DNA of 64,000 bases from Cutaneotrichosporon cavernicola (lineage: Eukaryota > Basidiomycota > Tremellomycetes > Trichosporonales > Trichosporonaceae). Both the position numbers and the translations under genes were made by a program. Location: positions 2,418,001 to 2,482,000 of the forward strand of contig NC_083393.1 of NCBI RefSeq assembly GCF_030864355.1. The letters run 5' to 3'. A model generated the notes under the pieces. It was not told the DNA's origin. It saw only the letters and a program-made list of their open reading frames with translations, and did no database searches. Shown here piece after piece: positions 10,221-19,851 of the stretch (position 1 is the first letter of the stretch; every line of letters starts with the position of its first letter).

Positions 10221-11377
10221 AGTAAGCATCGCATGGGCTCACGAATCCCATCGCATGCGCACTCGTTGTTCTATGATCTATGACTAACGCCCAGTGGCGG
10301 ACCCAGTCGTTGATGCCTTCGCAGGCATGAAGAAGAAGAAGAAGAAGGTCATGGCCCTCGACCTCGACGAGATCGCTGCCCCCGCTGCGCCCGCCGCTGA
10401 GGCCGCTGCAACCAGCACCGAGTCGGCCGAGCCTGTGGCCGAGGACAAGCCCGCAGAGGACGCGGGGGACATGTTCGCCGACCTGAAGAAGAAGAAGAAG
10501 AAGAAGAAGGACATTCCTCTCGACCTCGAGGGCACCGAGTCGCCCGCGGCCGATGCCACCGACGTTCCCATTGTCAAGAAGAAGAAGAAAAAGCCTGCTG
10601 CCGACTTTGCTGCTGAGGTGGGTGGCAACTGCGAGGAAGGCAGAGGACCGTGGCGAATGGCCCCGGCCGCCCTGACGCTGGCCCTTTCCCTCTTCTGGAC
10701 AGTACTGACTCTAGCTTGACGAGCTTGACGCCGAGAAGGCTGTCGAGGAGGACACTGTCGACCTCTCGGCATCGGCTGACGGTGGTGTCGACCCCTGGGT
10801 TGCGGAGAACCGTAACGCCACCTACCCCGAGCTGCTCCAGCGCTTCTACACCCTCCTGCACGTCAACAACCCCGAGCTCGCTGGCGAGAAGCGCCGGTTC
10901 ACCATCGTCCCTCCTCAGGTCACCCGCGAGGGAACGAAGAAGACGTCGTTTGCCAACTTTGTCGACATCTGCCGCCGTCTTCACCGTCAGCCAGAGCACG
11001 TCCTCATGTTCCTGTACGCCGAGTTGGGTACCCAGGGCTCGATGGACGCTGCGCAGCGTCTCATTCTTCGTGGTCGCTTCAACCAGAAGCAGATCGAGAA
11101 CGTGTTGCGCAAGTACATTGGTGAGTCCAATAGGGGGCAGATTGGTCCGAGCTCGACAACTGCGGCCGGCCACTCTGGCTAGCTCTTCTCGCATGATAGT
11201 AGCTAACGCCCAGTCGAATACGTCACCTGCAAGATCTGCAGGTCCCCCGACACGCTCCTCGGCAAGGAGAACCGTCTGTACTTCCTTACTTGCGAGAGCT
11301 GTGGTTCGCGCCGGTCGGTCGTCGCCATCAAGGCCGGTTTCCAGGCCCAGGTGGGCCGCCGTGTCAAGAAGGGATAA
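10221..11377 (+). CDS. SUI3: Translation initiation factor eIF2 beta subunit
   Basis: Exons 10221 (one base of CDS), 10295-10617, 10715-11120 and 11214-11377; 297 aa. The start codon is split: the 5' exon ends ..CCAATCA before GTAAGC, and exon 2 begins TGGCGGAC after TGACTAAC..CCCAG, giving ATGGCGGAC (MADPVV). No other ATG in frame precedes the conserved N-terminus. The N-terminus carries three lysine blocks (residues about 13-18, 65-72, 93-98), which in this family bind eIF5 and eIF2B-epsilon. The eIF2B/eIF5-type domain follows ([50 protein letters not shown]). The C-terminal zinc ribbon is CKIC..CESC with 19 residues between the pairs. It recruits Met-tRNAi in the eIF2 ternary complex. Confidence 0.95.
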
Positions 11378-12278
11378 GCGTGCGCAGTGCGCCGCCGCAT
11401 GCGCCGGAGGAGACACATTGGAGCAGGAGACGAGTGTACAGTATGCATGTCTGCCGACAACGAGGGGTTTTGTGTGAAGGGTCGTGGCGTTTATCAAGAG
11501 GACTGGATCAGCTTTTTATTGGGCCTCGGCCGCTGAGCATTGAGGTCGTGGGTACTTACGTAGACATTTCTTCCTGCAGCTCGTATTGCCTGCTGATCCC
11601 GAATCAAACAGAGCTAATGATGGGTGACCCGCGCCGAGGAGGCTCTGGAGACTGCGCCTACTCTAAGACGCAAAGCTCCGCGAGCTGCGCGAGCTGCACG
11701 AGCTCAATGGCCTGTACTCTTCGGTCGTTCGCTGACCAACACAGCAAGGATCATGGTCCACACACTGTCTATGGGGTAGTCGTGTAGCCGTGTTTCTTGC
11801 CATTCCAGTCACTATCATGTTCTCGCAGTTCTACCTCAGCAGCTCGTCTACCAAGGAACTGGAGCCCTCGGCTCATCAGATCATCAGATGCTCAGACAAC
11901 TTGAGATATCGGAACATGACCGTTGCAGCATTAGCGTGCCTGGATGTTTCAGAATTGCAGTCACTGACTCGACCACGTGGTGGTGGCGGAGGTGGCAGTG
12001 GAGGGTGACCAGCAAAGGGGATTTTACGACATAAAGAAGAAACGTCATAAAACAATGCACCAACTGTCGTGGACGGATAGAATCCACCGATAGTCGGTTT
12101 GCTCGGGACGGGCGGAAGGTGGATGTTGTCCCAATTTAGCTAGGTGGCAAGGTGATCCATACGTTTGAAGTAGTAACGAAACCTATATACAATGTGTGAT
12201 GAGCATTTGTTACTAACGACGGTTCGTGAGAGTAGTTGAGATGTACGTGGTATGCGTTGCCACCACACCGACTTTAGT
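11378..12278. other. Intergenic region between convergent genes
   Basis: 3' flanks of eIF2-beta (+) and the sugar transporter (-). It contains a short run of GCGAGCTG-type 9-mers at about 11677-11713 and a GGTGGTGGCGGAGG purine-rich stretch at about 11980-12008. No gene is supported. Confidence 0.5.
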
Positions 12279-14010
12279 CTACACGCGCGACGGACGCTTG
12301 GAGAGCACGGCCGCAGCCTCGACGTGCTCCTGGTGTGCACGCTCGGGGTCGGCCTTGTCGTCGTGCGTGACAACGGCCCGCTCCGAGGGCCTCCATGTGG
12401 TCGAGCGCCATGCGGGCGTGCCGGAGCGGTACAGCTCGTCGACCTGTTCGAGAGTGATCCCACGCGTCTCGGGGATGAAGAAGTAGACGTAGATCAGGGC
12501 AGCGACGAGACAGCCGAAGAAGATCAGGAGGATAAGAGGACCGATGTCGTCGGCGATCAGAGGGCTGAAATAACCGAGCCTGCCAGTCAGGAATCGCAAC
12601 GGGGCTAGGGGGAGTGTGATGTCTCTTCCCCAAAGAGTGTGATGGCTCTGAATACCCCAGAGAGCCGAAGGAAATGAGCACTTACATAAAGTTCCAGAAC
12701 CAGTTCGAGGCGGCACCGAGCGCAATTGCCTTGGGACGAACACGAAGCGGGAATGTTTCTCCCAGCAAGACCCACGGCGTAGGGCCCCAGAACCAGCTGA
12801 AAAACGAGACGTGGAGAATGGCAAATGCGACGAGGACGTTGCTGCCGAGTTTCTGCTTGTCGGCTGGAACACCAGGCGTGTCGGTGTAATAGTGGCCGAC
12901 GAGACCGGCCACAAGCGCGCAAACCGCCATACAGGCTGCACCAATGAGTAAACTGGAGCGTCTGCCCATGTGCTCGATGGTCCACATGGCTGGGAGGACC
13001 ATGGCGAAGGATACGCCGCCGAGGAGGAGCTGGATGGTGAAAGAGTTGAGGGACCCGGAGACATTTTTGAAAAATACCGGAGCCTGGACATCAGTAAGAC
13101 CTCTGGGACTGAGACGCACGTAGTAGTAATAAAAGTTCTGGCCGTTTAACTGTTGTAGGAACTGAATCATTATTCCGTTCATGGTGCGGTGGAACATGCG
13201 GTTCTTGATTGAGAAACATTCGAGCCACGATGCCTTGCCTTCGGCATTTTCGACCGCGATCGCCTCCTCTAGTTCCAAGGCCACTTCACGCGTCTTGTCG
13301 CTGTCCACTTCACAGTCATTGAGGCTGGCAATCGCCTTGTATGCGTCTTCCTCACGGCCTTTTCCGAGGAGAAGGCGGGGAGATTCGGGGAGGATCGCCG
13401 CGCCCATCATAAGTACGAAGCCCCATGCGAGTTGGAGGCCGATGGGAATACGCCACGCCGCGTCGTTGGTCATCTTGTGCGTGGCAAAGTTGATAATGTA
13501 AGCGAGGAAAAGACCAGAGACGATCTGGACCTGGTACAGGACGAGAAGGGTGCCGCGGATCTTCTTGGGTGCCGCTTCGCCAATGTACAGCGGCACGATG
13601 GCGGACAGAGCGCCGACACCGAGACCAGCGACGAAACGGCCCACTGTGAGTTGAACGAAACCGAACGATGCCGTCTGGATGATTGTGCCGACGGTGAAGA
13701 TGGCTCCCCACGCCATGATGCTGTACTTCCGTCCGAGGCGGTCGGCCGTGAACGACTGCAGGATGGCGCCGAAGAACGTACCGGCCGAAAGAAGCGATGT
13801 GATAATACTCAATCGCTGTGGCTCGAGCACCCACGCGCCGTCCTTGAACTCGCCCATCTTCTCGATAAACGGGTCCATGATCAGGCATCCCGAGATGTAA
13901 CCGATGTCACTGTTGTTAGTGTTTAACTGTATTCTCGGAGCCACTCACTATCCAAAGACCCAACCGCCAAACGCGGCGACGAAGCAGAAGATGATCGACT
14001 TGGACACCAT
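12279..14010 (-). CDS. MFS sugar transporter (hexose-type)
   Basis: Four exons: 13949-14010, 13120-13909, 12686-13083, 12279-12579; 516 aa; phases 2, 0, 2. Family signatures are visible: ADRLGRKYS after TM2, VPLYIGEAAPKKIRGTL before TM5, LPESPRLLLGKGR in the central loop, QFLQQLNGQNFYYYY at TM7 and PETRGITLEQVDELY after TM12. About 12 hydrophobic segments fit a plasma-membrane H+/sugar symporter or facilitator of the HXT/RCO-3 type. The intron at 13084-13119 is only 36 nt and contains no in-frame stop, so retention would add 12 residues. The C-terminal tail is hydrophilic (about 50 residues). Substrate cannot be inferred. Confidence 0.92.
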
Positions 14011-15527
14011 TTCGGGGCCAGTTGTTGTGAGTGTTGTGAGCCCCAGTCTGGGGATGAAAGCGGGGCCTCGTCGAGCTCTTATATGTCCTCTTCCCAACCC
14101 AATCTAGCCTGAGAAACAAGGCCGTCATCGATACCCGGAGTGAGGTACGTCGAGGGCATGGGTAGTCCGAATCAATACAGTACCCAATACCCGCAGCCAT
14201 GTCAGACTGAACAACCGGATGTCATGAGGCACCACTACCGCCAGTATTTGTCTTTTGAGACAACTTGTGACCTCTTGCCACCCCCTTGACGACGTTGGGC
14301 AGCGTGCTCGAAACGCTGTTGTCAGGCCTCAGGGTCCCTGGGCCTGGTCGGCAAGTTCGCCGGAACAGCCCACCTCAGCGTAATCGTCCATTAACCGAGA
14401 TTCAGATTCCCGTTCGCCTCGCGTTATCTTGGAAATCGCCGGCTGCTCGAACGGGAATCGCGGAATGCCGACGTGGTTGGCACCATGTTGGGGCCTCTTG
14501 AGCCAAGGTTAGCGCACCTCGCCTTCGGGGAATTTGCCTACTGTGGTCAGCGGGAGAGCCTGGTAAACGGGCCGAAAGGCCTTCTCCCACGCGCCCTGGC
14601 GATGTTCAAACAACGCCATTGCATCATGGATCAGATAGTACGCGAACGCAGACAAGCTCTGTGTCAACCCCGCGGGACCCACCGTAAGTTGACCAACCAA
14701 AACGATCATGTACACTGCACAAGTGGACACGGGTTGATGCCAGCGACAGCATCATGTGACAGTAGGGTGGGGGCAAGAGATACAATGGACAGGAGGGTGG
14801 GAGCATGAGACACCATGGGCCAAGCTGGTACCGGTGATAGAAAGGCATGGTTCCACTCGCCAGGCCTCAAAGAGTCAAGGTCCCAGAATACTTGACGATT
14901 CCTTCCGGCGAACCCCAAGTCCAGTCATGACCGGCGCAAACTGCTCAGCTTGGCCTATCACTACCACGCTGGGTGTTAAAAAATGTGGGTCCCCAGAGAA
15001 TACAAACAACGTCGATAGGCGAGCTACGTCTCTGCGGAACGATCTGATACAAGTCGCCACCTATGGACGTATGTCGACATCGACAAGATCTATCAGTGTA
15101 CATACTGGCGCAGCGTACATACATGGTTGCTACTCGCCCGCAGGGTTTGACAAGTAACAAAGCCCGGAACTCTGTGCTTGGTAACGCCGAACAGATCTAT
15201 CAGAAGTTGTCGGCGTGTGAGTGAGTGTGTTTACCGCCACCAGTTCTCGCCTTCCCCCCCAAACCACCGTTACTCCTCACTCCTCACACCTCGTGCCTCG
15301 CTCTCGACGTCATCAGTTCTATGTGTTGTTTGTGATGGCGGGCAATCCAAGTTGAGTGCAGATCTCTGACGCTTCGCGCGTCGCCAAAGTCTGGCCGGAG
15401 TAGCTAGTAGCTACTCCAACGCTTGGCTTGTCATAAACCGCGTCGCTTTGTCATTCAACTCACACTCTAAAACTTGTTACTCGTCTCTTCTTCCATCTTC
15501 ACCCCGCCTTTCCTTCAACCACACACA
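14011..15527. other. Gene-poor stretch upstream of the sugar transporter
   Basis: About 1.5 kb, presumably holding the transporter's promoter and that of the tiny gene at 15528. A 73-codon minus-strand open frame at 14509-14730 looks somewhat protein-like and is listed separately. Otherwise no gene, tRNA or repeat is supported. Confidence 0.5.
14509..14730 (-). other. Possible gene relic or missed exon (minus strand)
   Basis: The frame contains a stretch of natural-looking composition (..FAYYLIHDAMALFEHRQGAW.. then EKAFRPVYQ). It stands alone, with no recognisable flanking exons, start context or partner domain, and I do not recognise the family. It may be a relic, one exon of an unresolved gene, or chance. 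Confidence 0.2.
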
Positions 15528-15676
15528 ATGCCTTGCCCAGGTGACTCGACTGGCCGGAACAACGGAGGTGAGTGTCGTGTCTCCACGACAGTCAGCCCCT
15601 AATCCCAGGCTCTCACTACTACACCCCCGTCTTGGGATACAACGTGTGCTGGTACTGCGGCACGCGCCAACGCTAG
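15528..15676 (+). CDS. Tiny CxxC protein, 35 aa, intron-containing, uncharacterised
   Basis: Exons 15528-15567 and 15609-15676, separated by a 41-nt intron (GTGAGT donor, CCCAG acceptor, phase 1 inside a Gly codon). The product begins MPCPGDSTGRNN and ends TPVLGYNVCWYCGTRQR, with Cys at 3, 27 and 30. The ATG sits in ACACACAATG after a pyrimidine-rich leader (about 15465-15527) exactly like those of confirmed genes here. The stop follows directly after the CWYC block. There is no signal peptide. Function unknown; a metal-binding or redox knuckle is an inference from CxxC alone. It pairs in architecture with the gene at 16544 (two exons, short intron, aromatic residues and CxxC in the last 15 residues). 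Confidence 0.55.
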
Positions 15677-16543
15677 TGTCCTGTTGGTGCTGATAGAGAA
15701 CTTGGAGGACTATGGTTGATGAAAAGTCTAGCGTCTAAAGTGACGTCAAGAGAAGCAGCACGGATGTTTGTTCATTATCCATTGTGGTTTGACCAAATGA
15801 GGGCGAGAACTTTGCTTTGTATTACCAACATTTGTCTATCCCTGTTCTCACCCCAACACGTATTTTGCCCATCAACAAAGGATATTGTCGTCGACAGTGA
15901 CTCTTCACGTAGGTTATATGGACCTGGGGCCAGTGGGGAACTGGATCACAGCGCTGCGCATCCATTCGAGTTGAGTTGTGAATTGGTTGGGTGGGAAAGG
16001 GATGTGCTTTCACTCCAGAAATCAGATCCATGAAGCGCTGTCGGTTCTGGGTACGCAAGGTGAGACGCACTGACGTTGCCTTCTCTCTTTTGTCTTGTTA
16101 CTATCGCTCGCTGACCTTGACTTGGTTCCCTCGGAGATCGGGGCCTCTGACACCGGCTTCTCACCGGTGTGTGTCCCGAGGCGTCGCTGCCGTCTGCTTC
16201 TCAGAAGACACAGCTGGAACAGGAAACACAACCCACCGTCGCAGCTGGATCGCAGGACACCTCGGACGAGTAGCCGTTGGTGGCTCACAGTCCTTGTCGA
16301 TCAAACTACTAGCTTTTCACGCCCACTTGACCGCTTAGCGACGGTCCTCCGCCTCGGGTCTCGGAATAGCAGTGATCAGCACGAAGCACATGGTCGCCAT
16401 TTCTTACCGCTCTGACTGTGCTCCCACTCCCGCCCACCTTGGACATCAGCCTACCTCTGTTTCTCTTCGCTGTCACTTACCACCACGTTAGCTCCATCTG
16501 TTCCACCCTCCCCTGCCGCCTACCTGTTAGTCTCAACCCCACC
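15677..16543. other. Spacer between the two tiny CxxC genes
   Basis: No gene is firmly supported. A weak chain of possible mini-exons (16030-16059, then 16205-16273 ending at TAG) is discussed among rejected items. From about 16415 to 16543 the plus strand is pyrimidine-rich, the likely leader of the gene at 16544. Confidence 0.45.
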
Positions 16544-16734
16544 ATGGGCTCCTGCCTCAGCTGGCTGTTCCGCTCCCCCGATCCGGAGATGCACCCCGTC
16601 TGTTCTGGCAGCGAGGACGGAACCAACGCCGGCCGTGAGTGATCGTTGGTCCGGCTGATTCAGATTGGTGCGCCATGGTCCCCGCGGGCGATAACAAGTG
16701 GAGGTGCATGCACTGCAAGATTGAGGTGCCGTAG
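16544..16734 (+). CDS. Tiny CxxC protein, 53 aa, with N-myristoylation-like start
   Basis: Exons 16544-16634 and 16664-16734 with an unusually short 29-nt intron (GTGAGT donor, GCTGAT branch-like, TTCAG acceptor, phase 1). The ATG context is CCCACCATGG, a strong start. The product starts MGSCLSWLFR, where Gly2 and Cys4 suggest myristoylation plus palmitoylation, and ends DNKWRCMHCKIEVP. Cys are at 4, 20, 33, 45 and 48. Without splicing, the frame stops after ..NAGRE (32 aa), so the exon-2 product depends on the intron being real. Uncharacterised; probably a small membrane-tethered metal-binding peptide, by inference only. Confidence 0.5.
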
Positions 16735-17032
16735 TAGCCCGAGCGAGGGGCAAGGCAGTGGTGGATCGTTTGTCGCAGGACGATGTACAGCTTTGTGCTT
16801 AGTACTGCTCCGCCCGAACGGCTGGTGAGTTCCTATTCAGCATACTCCCAAGGGCCTGACCTAGTCTGTGGTCTTGGCTTCAGTCAGTTTTTCCTGCCTC
16901 GCCAAACACCCAGACCCCTGCGTGAGTTGGGCAACCGATTGCCAAAGCCCACGCCATGTCGCTCCGAATTGACATACGAGTGCATCGAGGCTTCAGAAGG
17001 ACTTCCTTTTCAGGCCGATTGGGCCTGTTGAA

Positions 17033-17752
17033 CTACTTGAGCTTGTCGAACGCCGCAACGGCGGCCTCAGCCGTGACCGTAGCGCTGGCCGGGTTGGCGC
17101 CAGTAACGAGGCGGCCGTCAGTCTGGGTGAATGCGTCCCATGGGCCTGGCGGCGAGACGTAGTGGGCGCCGAGGCTAGTGGCTGATGCCTCAATCGTGGG
17201 CCGGTTCCAGCTCTTGATGGTGTCGAGGACACCCTCCTCCTCCTCACCCTTTGTCGTGAATCCAGTCACGTTGCGGCCCTTGATGACGGGCGCGCCATTA
17301 CTGTCCACGACGCCAGTGAAGATGGCGCCGCCGTGACAGACAGCCGAGACGACACCGCCATCAGCCCACACGGTCGAGGCGATCTTCTGCAGGCCCTTGG
17401 CGTCGGGGTAATCGATCAGACTGGCGTGGCCGGCCGAGGCAAAGAAAATGCCGTAATCGTCGGGGTTGACTTGGGCCGGCGTGAGCATGTTGTCGAGTTT
17501 GCGGCGGAACTCCGAGTTCCTGTCCTCGTAGATCTTGCGATCGTTCGGCTTGAGCCAGTCGTCGGTGGTACTGAGCCAGTCGGGCGAGTACTTGCCCGTC
17601 TCAGAGGCGAGATCGACCTCGAAGCCAGCGTTGCGGAAGACATCGAAAGGGTGGAGGGCCTCGGTGATGAAGAGACCCGTCTCCTTACCCCCGGGGTAGA
17701 GGGGGGCGTGGGCCGAGGTAACAGCGATGAGGGCGCGCCTGGGGGGAGCCAT
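17033..17752 (-). CDS. DJ-1/PfpI-family protein, Hsp31-like (possible glyoxalase III)
   Basis: Single exon, 239 aa. The start at MAPPRRALIAVTS is preferred over an upstream in-frame Met because the conserved beta-strand begins there. Class-I glutamine-amidotransferase-like fold: GGKETGLFITEALHPFDVF, GFEVDLASETG, DYGIFFASAGHASLIDYP, then the nucleophile elbow VVSAVCHGGAIF with its reactive Cys, and GFTTKGEEEEGVLDTIKS. Hsp31-type members convert methylglyoxal to lactate without glutathione and act as holdases; the Cys elbow and the acidic residue of the fold are present. Cytosolic, no signal. Divergent from the MBL-fold gene at 18540. Confidence 0.9.
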   Translation of the reverse strand: MAPPRRALIAVTSAHAPLYPGGKETGLFITEALHPFDVFRNAGFEVDLASETGKYSPDWLSTTDDWLKPNDRKIYEDRNSEFRRKLDNMLTPAQVNPDDYGIFFASAGHASLIDYPDAKGLQKIASTVWADGGVVSAVCHGGAIFTGVVDSNGAPVIKGRNVTGFTTKGEEEEGVLDTIKSWNRPTIEASATSLGAHYVSPPGPWDAFTQTDGRLVTGANPASATVTAEAAVAAFDKLK

Positions 17753-18539
17753 TGTGTTGTTGCGGTGTGGTGACAAGTAATGTGAGCAGGAGTGAGGTCG
17801 AGTTTATATATGCATCACAACACCTGACGACAGAAGCAGAAGACGTCAGAATCTTTTCTTTAATCACCTGCAGCGATTGGAGCCAGTCCTTGTTGACGTC
17901 GTGTGAAAACTAAGTCGGGCCTGGCTACAACGGTGGAGGACACGTTCAAGATGAGGTGATGTCGACGTCAGCATCCAAAGTGAGCCAGGGCATTCCTCGT
18001 GGGAACTTTGAGTTCAGATGTGACTTCACTTGTACTGGGTTAATGGGAGGGGTTGGAGAACGGCTTAGTGGATTACTATCCAGATGTTCCGCCCTTTTCA
18101 CGACGGCCGGCCGACGTTCGGTTCTAAAGGTGGACTGGATAACGTCAACCTATCGGTTGCTGGATTGTTGAGGAGATTGATTGAGCCGAGGTGAGAATGG
18201 ACGGTTGATGAGCAAACTCCCGACTTCCCCAATCAATGTAAGACACCGAAGTGCCATTGCCGATATACCGCCATGGCGTGCGGGTGGCTCCCGCTACAAA
18301 CCCGCGGACAGCCTCATGTGACTAACGGTAGATGCATCAGAGCAGAACCTCCCTTGAACTTGGAGGAGACATGCCGACGACCGGCAGTCAATTACATTCA
18401 ATTACACAAGTCATGTGTCGTCCACCGGCAACTTGATGCCCTGGTCGGCTTCCGGCATTGTGGACTGACACCGCATGGGACCATCTATATCAACTGTGAA
18501 CTGTGCCCTCCATGTGCCTCCCCAACCACTTCTCAAACC
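17753..18539. promoter_or_regulatory. Divergent promoter region of the DJ-1-like and MBL-fold genes
   Basis: About 790 bp between divergent genes. No repeats or further genes are supported. Shared regulation is plausible from orientation only. Confidence 0.45.
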
Positions 18540-19714
18540 ATGACAACCAATATCAAGTATCTGGACGAGTTCGAGGACAAGCACAACTACCGTTCGATCC
18601 GGGTGCCCGACACCAAGACGCTCGAGTTTGAGCCGCTCAAGCCAGCACCAAACAATGACGCGTACTGCAAGGTGTCAATGGTCAAGAACTCTGACCTCAC
18701 CATGGGCCTAAGTCTGTTTGTACGCACGAGCGACACGGACGCCCAGCTCACTCTCCCGGTATACACCTTTGTGCTCGAGGTATGTCCAACGCTTGAACGG
18801 TTGAATGGTCCTGATACCAGCACGCCGGTAATGGACGCCGAGTCGCCTTTGACCTTGGCCTCAAGCCCAAGCTCGAGGACTTTTCGCCGTTCATCCAGAC
18901 CATCATCAAGGATACACCTATCACTTGGCCGCGTGGTACACTGCCCGAGATCTTTGCCGACCACGGTATAGACGCCAAGACTATCGAAGCCGTCATTCTC
19001 TCCCACGTACACTTTGACCATATTGGCGACATTGGTCAGTTCCCGACCTCGACCAAGCTCATCGTCGGCCCCAACACTGCCAAGGCCGCGCTCCCAGGGT
19101 ACCCGAGTTATAAGGACTCTGCGGTTCTCGACAGCGACCTTCCCTTTGGTAGCGAGCGCGAGGTCGAAGAGCTCAACGACAAGTCGCCATGGGTCAGGTG
19201 CGGCGCATTCCCCGAGGCCATCGACTACTTTGGTGACGGATCGCTATACATTCTCAACGCGTACGGTCATATGGTTGGCCACATTGCCGCACTTGTGCGC
19301 ACGTCGACCAATCCTGATTCGTACATGCTCCTCGCCGGTGACTCGGCGCACGTCCGCGGACTGTACTCGTGCTGCGTCGGTTGTGCGCACCCCTCCTTCC
19401 GAGCGGGTCTTTACCCCGCTGCTCACGGCCTCTCGCCGGCAGAGCAGAAACGTGGCGGCCTCCTCGCTATCCACTACGACTTGCCCGCTGCGTACCTCAA
19501 CATGGCCCGAATGGGTCGTATGGAGGAAGAGGACAACGTATGTGTTATCCTCGCTCACGACCTTGAGTGGAAGAAGATCATCGACCGCGAGCAGGGGGGC
19601 GAGGACTGGGAATGGGTTCAAGTGGGCGATTGGATGGCCAAGAATAGAAAGGCCGAAGTCAAGCGCGAACTGGTGTACAAGCCAGACGGGGTCAAGGACT
19701 ATGACAAGATCTAA
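18540..19714 (+). CDS. Metallo-beta-lactamase-fold hydrolase (lactonase-like)
   Basis: Exons 18540-18779 and 18821-19714 (41-nt intron, phase 0), 377 aa. The metal site is SHVHFDHIGD (HxHxDH), with further ligands likely His in AYGHMVGHIAA, Asp in LLAGDSAHV and His in VILAHDLEW. This pattern and the N-terminal beta-strand (GRRVAFDLG) resemble N-acyl-homoserine-lactone lactonase-like and glyoxalase-II-like proteins found widely in fungi. No signal peptide. Substrate is unknown: lactones, thioesters or carbonyl adducts are all possible. Its divergent partner is a DJ-1-type gene, which suggests detoxification of reactive carbonyls, by inference only. Confidence 0.88.
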
Positions 19715-19851
19715 GCTGGGGGGAATTGTATGGTCGGAAGAAATGTATCGATATCCAAGTAAGCTGCGTGCCACTGCGGATGATACTACGCGCACAGCGT
19801 TGTCAGACAAGAAAGAGTACATGTGATTCCTAACTGTTCCTATTAGTGATA

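Noticed and set aside
16030..16273. Possible third tiny gene from mini-exons 16030-16059 (MKRCRFWVRK) and 16205-16273 (KTQLEQETQ.. to TAG), perhaps with a 30-nt exon between
   Set aside because: Phases fit, but there is no leader-like sequence before the ATG, the donors and branch sites are weak, and there is no CxxC or other hallmark linking it to the two neighbouring tiny genes.
16022..16288. THTGEKP in a minus-strand frame, as in C2H2 zinc-finger linkers
   Set aside because: No Cys2His2 finger lies on either side; the seven residues are coincidental.
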